In this document: positions 34,109 through 41,437 of the stretch, piece after piece | Numbering within the stretch: the stretch's first letter is position 1 | How the letters are laid out: the number at the start of each line of letters is the position of its first letter | Source: Lewinellaceae bacterium | GTDB taxonomy: Bacteria > Bacteroidota > Bacteroidia > Chitinophagales > Saprospiraceae | Assembly (NCBI GenBank): GCA_020636095.1 | Contig: JACJYN010000002.1 | Coordinates: 744,001 to 808,000 of the forward strand | Length of the DNA: 64,000 nt | Direction of reading: 5' to 3' | Notes under the pieces: generated by a model | What the model was told of the DNA's origin: nothing | Databases searched by the model: none | What the model saw: the letters and a program-made list of their open reading frames with translations, nothing else | Program-made: the position numbers and the translations under genes

Positions 34109-36652
34109 ATGGCCGGCGAGAAGGACCAGGATAAGAAGCTGCCGAGCCTGCGCAACCGCAGCAAAAACAGAGGGGAGGACCTGTCGAACTACGTTTTCGG
34201 CAAGGTGCAGCCACAGGCTATCCCATTGGAGGAAGCCGTATTGGGCGCGTTGATGCTGGACAAGGACGCCCTGTCCATCGTCCTCGACATCCTGCGCGCC
34301 GAAAGTTTCTACCTCGACTCCCACCAGCTCATCTACAAGGCCATGCTGCGGCTGTTCGAAAAATCACAACCCGTCGACCTGCTCACCGTCACCGAAGAAC
34401 TCAAAAAAACCGGTGAACTGGAGGCGGCCGGCGGCCCCTACTACCTGGTGGAGCTGTCTAACAAAGTGGCTTCCGCCGCCAACATCGAATACCACGCCCG
34501 CATCATCGCTCAAAAGTACGTTCAGCGCGAGCTGATCAGCGTATCCACCAAGATCATCCGCGACGCCTACGAGGACACCACCGACGTGTTCAACCTGCTC
34601 GACGACGCGGAACAGGGCCTGTTCGCCATTGCCCAGCAAAACATGAGCCGCGGCTTCGAAAGCATGTCTTCTCTGGCCGCCAAGGCCCAGAAACAGATCG
34701 AAGAACTGCGCCATAAAGAAGACGGGCTGACCGGCGTGCCCACGGGCTTTACCGAGCTGGACCGGCTGACCTCCGGGTTTCAGCGGTCGGATTTGATCAT
34801 TCTTGCGGCCCGGCCAGGGATGGGGAAATGCCTGGGCAAGGGCACTAAAGTGCTCATGTATAATGGCCGCCTGAAAAAAGTGGAAGACGTTCAGGTAGGC
34901 GACCTCCTGATGGGGGACGATTCTACCCCCCGCCGGGTGCTCTCTCTCGCCAGAGGACGTGAGCGTATGTACTGGATTCGTCAAAACAAAGGCAAAGACT
35001 ATCGGGTGAACGAGAGCCATATTCTTTCCCTGAAAAAAAGCCGGCAGGAAAGCGCTGGAGACAGAGGTGACATCCTTGACATTTCCGTTAGGGATTACCT
35101 GTCCAGTTCCACTAAGTTCCAATCCAATTACAAGGGCTATAAAGTGGCTGTGGATTTCCCGGAACAAGAAGTTCCGTTGCCCCCTTATTTTTTGGGCCTT
35201 TGGTTGGGCGATGGCTCTTCTTATGAATCCAAGATCATAAATCAGGATGAAGAAGTCGTTTCCTACCTGGAGAAATATGCCGAAAAATTGGGACTGAAAC
35301 GCGCGTGTTATCAGGGAAAAGGTAAGTGTCCAGAGTACCGGATCAGTAATGGAAAAAAGGGCCGATGGGGTTTTTCTCTACAGGCAGAACTCCGCAGCCT
35401 TGATGTGTTGGAAAACAAGCATATCCCTCAATCTTATCTGATCAGTTCAAAAGAGCAACGGCTACAACTGCTCGCCGGACTAATAGACAGCGATGGCCAT
35501 TACCTGGAGCAGTCCAACGGTTATGAGATTACCCAAAAAGATGAGGCGTTAACCCGACAGATTAAATTTCTGTGCGACTCCCTGGGCTACCGGGCCTCCT
35601 TCAAAGCCAAGCAAGCCACTATCGCTGCAATTGGCTACGAATCTACTGTTTATCGGTTGAGAATTTATGGCAATATTGATGAAATCCCCGTTCGGGTGCA
35701 GCGCAAGCCGGCTAGAGAATGGCGAAGCCCAGTCAACTGGCAGGTTACCGGGATTCTGGTTCAATACGACAAAGTAGACGACTATTACGGCTTCGAGATC
35801 GACGGCAACCGACGCTTCTTGTTAGAAGACATGACGGTGACCCACAATACCGCGATGACCCTCTCCCTGGCCAAAAATGCCGCTTCCGAATTCGGAAAGC
35901 CGGTCGCCATTTTCTCCCTGGAGATGTCCGCCCTGCAGTTGGCCCAGCGGGTTATCTCTATGGAAGCGGAGATCTCGGGTATGAAAATGCGCAACGGCCA
36001 ACTGGAAGAATACGAATGGCAACAGCTCAACGCCGCCCTGGAGCGCATCAGCGAAGTGCCGATGTACATCGACGATACGCCGGGCATCAACATTTTCGAG
36101 CTGCGCGCCAAAGCCCGCCGCCTTAAGATGCAGCACGACATCGACCTCATCATCATCGACTACCTGCAGCTGATGAGCGGCGGCGGCGACAACCAGCGCG
36201 GCAACCGCGAACAGGAAGTGAGCGCCATCTCCCGCGCCCTGAAGGGCCTGGCCAAAGAGCTGAATGTGCCGGTCATCGCCCTGTCGCAGCTCAGCCGCGC
36301 CGTGGAGGTGCGGGGGGGCACCAAGCGGCCTCAGTTGTCGGACCTTCGCGAGTCGGGGTCGATAGAACAAGACGCTGATATTGTAGCTTTTATATATAGG
36401 CCGGAATACTACGACATCCTCGAAGACGAAGAAGGGCAAAGCCTGAAAGGCATCGCCGAGGTCATCATCGCCAAGCACCGCCACGGGGCCCTGAAAACCA
36501 TCAAACTCCGCTTCACCGATGAGTTCGCCCGCTTCTCCGACCTGGATGACCCGGATTTCGGAGCCCTGCCGGAAAATACCTTCGAGAACCCGCAGTCCAA
36601 TATCATCACCCGGCCCTCGAAAATGAACGATGACGAAGATATACCGTTTTAA
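34109..36652 (+). CDS. dnaB: replicative DNA helicase DnaB containing an intein
   Basis: 847 residues: 507 of helicase and 340 of intein. DnaB unwinds DNA at the replication fork as a hexamer. The N-terminal domain begins after a short basic leader (VQPQAIPLEEAVLGALMLDK); the C-terminal RecA-like ATPase includes VPTGFTELDRLTSGFQRSDL and Walker A GRPGMGK, directly followed by the intein and then T in TAMTLSLAKNAASEFGKPVA. Walker B is DLIIIDYLQLMSG, and ALSQLSRAVEVRGGTKRPQL and DLRESGSIEQDADIVAFIYR complete the family motifs. Function depends on splicing because the P-loop lysine and threonine are split. It lies upstream of the RluB gene. Confidence 0.96.
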   Translation: MAGEKDQDKKLPSLRNRSKNRGEDLSNYVFGKVQPQAIPLEEAVLGALMLDKDALSIVLDILRAESFYLDSHQLIYKAMLRLFEKSQPVDLLTVTEELKKTGELEAAGGPYYLVELSNKVASAANIEYHARIIAQKYVQRELISVSTKIIRDAYEDTTDVFNLLDDAEQGLFAIAQQNMSRGFESMSSLAAKAQKQIEELRHKEDGLTGVPTGFTELDRLTSGFQRSDLIILAARPGMGKCLGKGTKVLMYNGRLKKVEDVQVGDLLMGDDSTPRRVLSLARGRERMYWIRQNKGKDYRVNESHILSLKKSRQESAGDRGDILDISVRDYLSSSTKFQSNYKGYKVAVDFPEQEVPLPPYFLGLWLGDGSSYESKIINQDEEVVSYLEKYAEKLGLKRACYQGKGKCPEYRISNGKKGRWGFSLQAELRSLDVLENKHIPQSYLISSKEQRLQLLAGLIDSDGHYLEQSNGYEITQKDEALTRQIKFLCDSLGYRASFKAKQATIAAIGYESTVYRLRIYGNIDEIPVRVQRKPAREWRSPVNWQVTGILVQYDKVDDYYGFEIDGNRRFLLEDMTVTHNTAMTLSLAKNAASEFGKPVAIFSLEMSALQLAQRVISMEAEISGMKMRNGQLEEYEWQQLNAALERISEVPMYIDDTPGINIFELRAKARRLKMQHDIDLIIIDYLQLMSGGGDNQRGNREQEVSAISRALKGLAKELNVPVIALSQLSRAVEVRGGTKRPQLSDLRESGSIEQDADIVAFIYRPEYYDILEDEEGQSLKGIAEVIIAKHRHGALKTIKLRFTDEFARFSDLDDPDFGALPENTFENPQSNIITRPSKMNDDEDIPF
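34829..35848 (+). other. DnaB intein with LAGLIDADG homing endonuclease
   Basis: 340 residues, in frame. N-terminal splice junction GMGK|CLGKGTKVLMYNG with Cys1; block B has YRVNESHILSL with the conserved His; C-terminal junction FLLEDMTVTHN|T with penultimate His, terminal Asn and +1 Thr. Two endonuclease motifs are present: LGLWLGDGSS and LLAGLIDSDGHY, both retaining the acidic residue, so the endonuclease may be active. Base composition is visibly lower in GC than the surrounding helicase, in line with horizontal entry. The insertion point between Lys and Thr of the P-loop is a known DnaB intein site. Confidence 0.95.
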
Positions 36653-36785
36653 TGTTTGCGGCGCTGTATTTCCTCCTTCTTCCGGAGGGCCTGCCGGCGA
36701 AAAAATACAGAGCAGCCAAGCGGCCCCTTGCTGAGGCCCGCCGGCTGTTCGAACACACGCTTAAAGAAAAAGACTCCATCGAAAC

Positions 36786-37631
36786 ATGCCGAAACCACCT
36801 AATAATAACCGGAAAACCCGCCAGGGGCCCAAGCGAAACCCCCGAAGCAAACGCCAGCAAAGCTTTTCAAAGGCCAGAGGAAAGGCTGCCCAGCCGCTGC
36901 GCAATACCCAGGAGGTGGAAGGTATGCGCCTCAATAAGTACGTTGCTCACTGCGGCATCTGTTCGCGCCGCCAGGCCGCCGAGTATGTCAAAGAGGGGCA
37001 GGTGACCGTCAATGGGGAGAAGGTGGCCGAGCCGGGCTACCAGGTAAAGGAAGATGACAAAATCGCTTTCCGCGGCAAGCTCATCCGCCCGGAGAAACGC
37101 CTGGTATACGTTCTGCTCAACAAACCCAAGGATTACATTACTACCGTAAAAGACGAGCGGGGCCGCCGCACTGTTCTCGACCTGCTGGACAGCACAATTG
37201 AAGAACGCATTTTTCCGGTAGGGCGGCTCGACCGCGCCACGACCGGCTTACTGCTGCTGACCAATGACGGAGAACTTGCCGACAAACTGGCGCACCCCAG
37301 CAATAAGGTAAACAAATTGTACCACGTGGTGCTGGATAAGCCAGTCGCTCCTTTAGACCTGGACAAGATCCGGAACGGGTTGGAACTGGAGGACGGCAAA
37401 GCCCCCGTTGATGCGGCCGATTATGTACAAGGTAAGAAAAATGAAATAGGCATTGAGCTGCACATCGGGCGCAACCGCATCGTACGACGCATCTTTGAGC
37501 ACCTGGGTTATCAGGTCGTCCGCCTCGACCGGGTCTACTATGCCGGCCTGACCAAGAAAGACCTGCCGCGCGGCAGATGGCGCTATCTCGAAGAGCAGGA
37601 AGTCATCATGCTCAAACACTTTACCCACTAA
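36786..37631 (+). CDS. 23S rRNA pseudouridine synthase, RluB/RsuA family
   Basis: 281 residues. A basic low-complexity N-terminus of about 45 residues (NNNRKTRQGPKRNPRSKRQQ), an S4 RNA-binding domain (MRLNKYVAHCGICSRRQAAE), then the RsuA/RluB catalytic domain with the active aspartate in FPVGRLDRATTGLLLLTND. The C-terminal GRNRIVRRIFEHLGYQVVRL is also typical. It isomerises a uridine in rRNA (RluB modifies 23S U2605 in E. coli; the exact site here is inference). It starts 133 bp after dnaB. Confidence 0.93.
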   Translation: MPKPPNNNRKTRQGPKRNPRSKRQQSFSKARGKAAQPLRNTQEVEGMRLNKYVAHCGICSRRQAAEYVKEGQVTVNGEKVAEPGYQVKEDDKIAFRGKLIRPEKRLVYVLLNKPKDYITTVKDERGRRTVLDLLDSTIEERIFPVGRLDRATTGLLLLTNDGELADKLAHPSNKVNKLYHVVLDKPVAPLDLDKIRNGLELEDGKAPVDAADYVQGKKNEIGIELHIGRNRIVRRIFEHLGYQVVRLDRVYYAGLTKKDLPRGRWRYLEEQEVIMLKHFTH

Positions 37632-37843
37632 TTCTTCCGCCGCTTCTTCTTGGCTTTTTTATTGAAATCCTTAGGGAACAGGTTGGTTTTTCCGCCGGAA
37701 CTGGGCAACTCCCCTTTTCGGTTGGGTTTCACGTGGGCGGCTTCATTGGCCGGACAACCTACTTTTCGGGTGCAGGCGGCTCCGGTAACCGCTAATATAG
37801 ATACCGCCATACAAAAGACAAATAATATCCAGGATCTGCGCAT
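37628..37843 (-). CDS. small basic exported protein, unknown function
   Basis: 71 residues from ATG 37843: hydrophobic leader RRSWILFVFCMAVSILAVTG, then AACTRKVGCPANEAAH and a lysine-rich end NLFPKDFNKKAKKKRRKN. The Cys after TGAA could be a lipid-attachment site, but the lipobox is not canonical. A longer start at 37897 exists. It overlaps the 3' end of the convergent RluB gene by 4 bp. Short proteins with a CP-type motif and basic tail are common in the phylum; the function is unknown. Confidence 0.65.
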   Translation of the reverse strand: MRRSWILFVFCMAVSILAVTGAACTRKVGCPANEAAHVKPNRKGELPSSGGKTNLFPKDFNKKAKKKRRKN

Positions 37844-37964
37844 GGTTGCATTATTTATTTTGGTGTTGGAGCAAATCTTGCCTAACGAAAGGCACAAAGA
37901 TATAAAAACGGCCCAAAACCCTTGAAAATTCTGGCTTTTAGCCTTTTTTTTTGAATGGAAAAAC

Positions 37965-37995
37965 TTGGTTTAATAAAAGTAAGCGTCTAAATTTG
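37965..37995 (+). promoter_or_regulatory. promoter of the HU gene
   Basis: TTG at 37965-37967, 20 bases, then TAAATTTG at 37988-37995, an exact TAnnTTTG box with suitable spacing. It lies 31 bp before the start codon. Confidence 0.65.
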
Positions 37996-38026
37996 CGGCA
38001 CATTTTACTCATTAAAACCTTTAGAA

Positions 38027-38299
38027 ATGAATAAGGGAGATCTTATTAACAAAATTGCTGAGAGCGCCAACCTTTCCAAGGCCCAGGCAACAGATGCATT
38101 GAACGCAGTGCTGGATGGTGTTTCCGACGCTTTGAAAGACGGAGATAAAGTGACCCTCATTGGATTTGGCACTTTCTCTGTTTCTCGTCGTGATGCCCGT
38201 ACTGGCCGCAACCCTCAAACCGGTGAAACGATAAAAATCGCAGCTAAGAACGTTGTGAAGTTCAAGCCCGGTAAAGAAATTTCTGACGCTGTTAACTAA
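38027..38299 (+). CDS. HU-family DNA-binding protein
   Basis: 90 residues, the full family length. It begins MNKGDLINKIAESANLSKAQ, and the DNA-binding arm signature is GFGTFSVSRRDARTGRNPQT followed by GETIKIAAKNVVKFKPGKEI. It bends and compacts DNA as a dimer. Strong promoter in front and intrinsic terminator behind, so probably a single-gene transcript expressed at high level. Confidence 0.97.
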   Translation: MNKGDLINKIAESANLSKAQATDALNAVLDGVSDALKDGDKVTLIGFGTFSVSRRDARTGRNPQTGETIKIAAKNVVKFKPGKEISDAVN

Positions 38300-38319
38300 A
38301 CAGCACATATAAAACCAGA

Positions 38320-38360
38320 AAAGAAAGGGCAATCTGAGCTATCAGGTTGCCCTTTTCTTA
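38320..38360 (+). terminator. intrinsic terminator of the HU gene
   Basis: AAAGGGCAA ... TTGCCCTTT with extra pairing TCTGAG/ATCAGG inside, followed by TTTTCTTA. Confidence 0.85.
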
Positions 38361-38377
38361 TCAAAAGAATCCTAACC

Positions 38378-39517
38378 ATGAAATTTGGCACTAAAGTAAT
38401 CCACGCAGGAATAGAACCTGACCCCGGCACCGGCGCGGTCATGACGCCTATCTACCAGACCTCAACCTACGCTCAGGCTGCTCCCGGCCAACACAAGGGA
38501 TACGAGTACGCACGCACTCAAAACCCCACACGGTCCGTTCTCGAAAAAAACCTGGCCGCCCTGGAAGAAGGCCGATACGGTATTTGTTTCAGTAGCGGCA
38601 TGGCCGCGATGGACTCCGTTATGAAACTGCTCCATCCCGGGGATGAGATCATTTCCACCAATGACCTTTACGGCGGCTCCTACCGGCTGATGACCAAAAT
38701 CTACGAGAAATTCGGCATCAAAGCCCACTTCGTCAACATGAGCGACCTCGAAGCGGTCAGGGCACGGGTGAACGCCAAAACAAAACTGCTTTGGATCGAG
38801 ACCCCCACCAACCCTATGTTGAATATCATCGATATAGAAAAAATCTGCGCGCTGGCCAGGGGCCACGGCATCCTCAGCTGCGTAGACAATACCTTCGCTT
38901 CTCCCTACCTGCAAACCCCGCTCACCCTGGGCGCCGATATGGTGCTGCACTCCGCCACCAAATACCTGGGGGGCCATTCCGATGTAGTGCACGGGGCAAT
39001 CGTCGTCAAGGAGGAGAAACTGGCCGAGCAACTCTATTTTATTCAAAATGCCGCTGGCGCCGTACCCGGCCCTCAGGACTGCTTCCTCGTCCTGCGCGGT
39101 ATCAAAACTTTGCATCTTCGCGTTGAGCGCGCCTGCCAGAACGCAGAGCGAATCGCTCATTTCCTCAAAGAGCACCCCAAGGTGTCGAAGGTTTACTTCC
39201 CTGGGTTTCCCACTCACCCCGGCCACGATATTGCTAAAAAGCAAATGCGCCACTTCGGCGCTATGGTATCCTTTGACCTGGTGGAAGACCAATACGCCGC
39301 CGCCGAAAAAGTACTCAGCAACACCCACCTTTTCACGCTGGCCGAATCGCTGGGCGGCGTGGAGTCGCTCATCGGCCATCCCGCGTCGATGACGCACGCT
39401 TCCATTCCCAAAGAAGAACGGCTGAAGGTAGGGCTGACGGATTCGCTGATCCGGCTGAGCGTAGGGGTCGAAGATGTCGAAGACTTGATCGAAGACCTGG
39501 AAAAGGCATTGAAATAA
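38378..39517 (+). CDS. cystathionine gamma-synthase/lyase-type PLP enzyme (Cys/Met metabolism)
   Basis: 379 residues of the Cys/Met gamma-family. TPIYQTSTYAQAAPGQHKGY and YARTQNPTR near the N-terminus, the PLP-binding lysine in LHSATKYLGGHSDVVHG near residue 198, and VESLIGHPASMTHASIP close to the end. Members make cystathionine, split it, or degrade methionine; sequence alone does not separate gamma-synthase from gamma-lyase. Stand-alone gene between two intrinsic terminators. Confidence 0.93.
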   Translation: MKFGTKVIHAGIEPDPGTGAVMTPIYQTSTYAQAAPGQHKGYEYARTQNPTRSVLEKNLAALEEGRYGICFSSGMAAMDSVMKLLHPGDEIISTNDLYGGSYRLMTKIYEKFGIKAHFVNMSDLEAVRARVNAKTKLLWIETPTNPMLNIIDIEKICALARGHGILSCVDNTFASPYLQTPLTLGADMVLHSATKYLGGHSDVVHGAIVVKEEKLAEQLYFIQNAAGAVPGPQDCFLVLRGIKTLHLRVERACQNAERIAHFLKEHPKVSKVYFPGFPTHPGHDIAKKQMRHFGAMVSFDLVEDQYAAAEKVLSNTHLFTLAESLGGVESLIGHPASMTHASIPKEERLKVGLTDSLIRLSVGVEDVEDLIEDLEKALK

Positions 39518-39541
39518 CCTTCCAGGTAACCGAATAATAGG

Positions 39542-39588
39542 GTTGAGGTGGCGTTTCCGTAAAAATGCCACTTCAACTTTTTCTTTTT
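39542..39588 (+). terminator. intrinsic terminator of the Cys/Met enzyme gene
   Basis: GTTGAGGTGGC - 14 bases - GCCACTTCAAC followed by TTTTTCTTTTT. Confidence 0.85.
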
Positions 39589-39705
39589 GGAAAGAAAATC
39601 ATAGTTTGGAATCCCATTTGAATATGGCAATTAACCCTATAGGAAAACCGGGGCTGCAGAAGTCAGTTAAAGACAAGAAATCTGTTTCATTCACAATGAA
39701 AAGAT

Positions 39706-39930
39706 ATGAGAACTATCTTTAATTTTGGGTTGCTACTGCTTCTGTTGTTCATCTTTTTCCGCCTAACCCACATCCGGAAGGAAAAATTACAACTAAAAAC
39801 GGCTATTGTCAGGGAATTCGACGAAGACAAGGCGCGCCATTACCGGTATCTGACGATCTTTCAGCTGCTCATGCACGGTGGGTGGGTTTCTATCGGTTTG
39901 TACTATATCTATTACTTTTTCCTGAAATAA
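39706..39930 (+). CDS. small membrane protein with two helices, unknown function
   Basis: 74 residues: helix 1 IFNFGLLLLLLFIFFRL, a charged loop (RKEKLQLKTAIVREFDEDKA) and helix 2 LTIFQLLMHGGWVSIGLYYI. Not recognised. The stop TAA (39928-39930) is the first triplet of an inverted-repeat element, so the element may have set the C-terminus. Confidence 0.6.
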   Translation: MRTIFNFGLLLLLLFIFFRLTHIRKEKLQLKTAIVREFDEDKARHYRYLTIFQLLMHGGWVSIGLYYIYYFFLK

Positions 39931-40092
39931 GTAGTCGGACACATTTAAATTACGTATCATCTTGAGCGCCTTTTCGGCTTATCCTTCGTTAGAAATACTC
40001 GCCGTAGCTTAGGCTATGGCTGTGCTTTCCGCCTCGGCTAAGCCGAAAATCCATCTCAATCTGATGGAAACCTAAATATGTCCGACTACTTA
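39928..40092. mobile_element. 165-bp inverted-repeat element, TAAGTAGTCGGACA family
   Basis: Ends TAAGTAGTCGGACACATTTA and TAAATATGTCCGACTACTTA. The interior carries CGTAGCTTAGGCTATGG, the reverse complement of the core motif in the element at 11160-11358. It overlaps the stop of the gene before it and creates a false start (ATG 40078) for the gene after it. No clear flanking duplication. Confidence 0.75.
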
Positions 40093-40107
40093 GGCAACCA
40101 ATACTGT

Positions 40108-40827
40108 ATGCAACCAACTTTCCTCTCGGCTGAGTGGCGCAACCTTATCATGGCCAACTATGAAATTGCCCCGGCGGAGCTGGCTGCTTTTATCCCCCAG
40201 GGCACAGAGTTGGACCTTTGGCAAGGCCGCTGTTACATCAGCCTGGTGGGTTTTCTGTTCGTCAATACTAAAGTCCTGGGGCTAAGCATTCCTTTTCACC
40301 GCCATTTTGAGGAGGTTAACCTGCGTTTTTACGTTCGTTACAAAGAGGAAGGAGCGTGGAAACGGGGCGTGGTTTTCATCCAGGAGATCGTACCGAAACG
40401 AGCCATTACGGCGGTGGCCAACACGCTGTACGGCGAAAAGTACATCACCATGCCAATGCGCCACCGCTGGGAAGAAGCCGATGGTAAGCTGGAGGTGCGC
40501 TATGAATGGAAGCCCAACGGCCACTGGAACCACCTTAGCGTAGTGGCCGATGCCAACCCTGTAGCCATGGAGGAAGGCAGTGAAGAGCAATTCATAGCCG
40601 AGCACTACTGGGGCTATACAGGCCTGCCGGGAGAATCTACTTCTGAATATCAGGTGGAGCACCCAAGCTGGAGGATAAATCCGGTGCTATCTTATCAGAT
40701 CAACTGTGATGCAGAGCAGCTCTATGGCCCGGGCTTTTCCCGGGCCATGGCCGGCAAGCCTACCTCGGTGTTCCTGGCGGAAGGGTCCGGTATTCTGGTG
40801 CGCCGGGGCAGGAAGTTGCCAGTTTAG
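40108..40827 (+). CDS. DUF2071-family protein (YqjF-like)
   Basis: About 239 residues. FLSAEWRNLIMANYEIAP, then GTELDLWQGRCYISLVGFLF, and IPFHRHFEEVNLRFYVRYKE are characteristic of DUF2071 proteins, which have an acetoacetate-decarboxylase-like fold and no proven role. No signal peptide. I start at ATG 40108 (MQPTFLSAEWRN) because the codons before it belong to the repeat element. Confidence 0.85.
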   Translation: MQPTFLSAEWRNLIMANYEIAPAELAAFIPQGTELDLWQGRCYISLVGFLFVNTKVLGLSIPFHRHFEEVNLRFYVRYKEEGAWKRGVVFIQEIVPKRAITAVANTLYGEKYITMPMRHRWEEADGKLEVRYEWKPNGHWNHLSVVADANPVAMEEGSEEQFIAEHYWGYTGLPGESTSEYQVEHPSWRINPVLSYQINCDAEQLYGPGFSRAMAGKPTSVFLAEGSGILVRRGRKLPV

Positions 40828-40960
40828 GGATCGCGCAATAATAACTTACCCATTTAGAGTCGTTCTTTATTCTGTGTAATTTATTATCGCGCGCCCCCTT
40901 AGCCTTACGGGGCCGAAAATACGCTCCCCGCTATCTGCGTTATGCTATAAACAAGAAAAT

Positions 40961-41437
40961 ATGAGCAGATACATCCTACTCTTGCTTTTTCCACTTTTCG
41001 GAAGCCCGCTCTTTGCCCAAAGTAAAACGGAGGTAGCTGCCTGCCTCCGGGCCTGCCTGCTGGCGCCAGAGCTGGAGGCTGCCTTCACACAGGAATGGGG
41101 GGACCTGAGGCCCCTTTACCTCCGCAAGCGGGAAGCGCCCGGTATTGGCAACCGGCCGATCGATCAACAGATCAACCAGCTTACCGCCGCCGACTTTCAG
41201 GGGTTGCCCTGGGAAGTCATTCCCGTAACGCCGGAAGAGATCAAACAGCTCCCTGCCGAGGAGGCCGAGTTCGGCGTGTTCGAAGCCGGCATAGGATTCC
41301 GGGAAGAAACCGCTACCGTCAACCTTTATGTGAGCCTGCCCCGGTATCCCCGCAAATGGATAGCCGCCTCTTTTTTACTTCACAAAGAAGGTGAAGAGTG
41401 GGTGGCCACCCAAAGATCGGTAGAGGTCCGGCCGTGA
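40961..41437 (+). CDS. secreted protein of unknown function, coupled to PBP1C
   Basis: 158 residues with signal peptide YILLLLFPLFGSPLFAQ. The mature part has no family I recognise (LRPLYLRKREAPGIGNRPID, ETATVNLYVSLPRYPRKW). Its stop overlaps the GTG start of the PBP1C gene (GTGA at 41434-41437), so the two are translationally coupled, which suggests a periplasmic role linked to cell-wall synthesis. Confidence 0.75.
   Translation: MSRYILLLLFPLFGSPLFAQSKTEVAACLRACLLAPELEAAFTQEWGDLRPLYLRKREAPGIGNRPIDQQINQLTAADFQGLPWEVIPVTPEEIKQLPAEEAEFGVFEAGIGFREETATVNLYVSLPRYPRKWIAASFLLHKEGEEWVATQRSVEVRP

Noticed and set aside
38462..39571. 369-codon minus-strand frame opposite the Cys/Met enzyme
   Set aside because: Shadow of the PLP enzyme gene; no family features.
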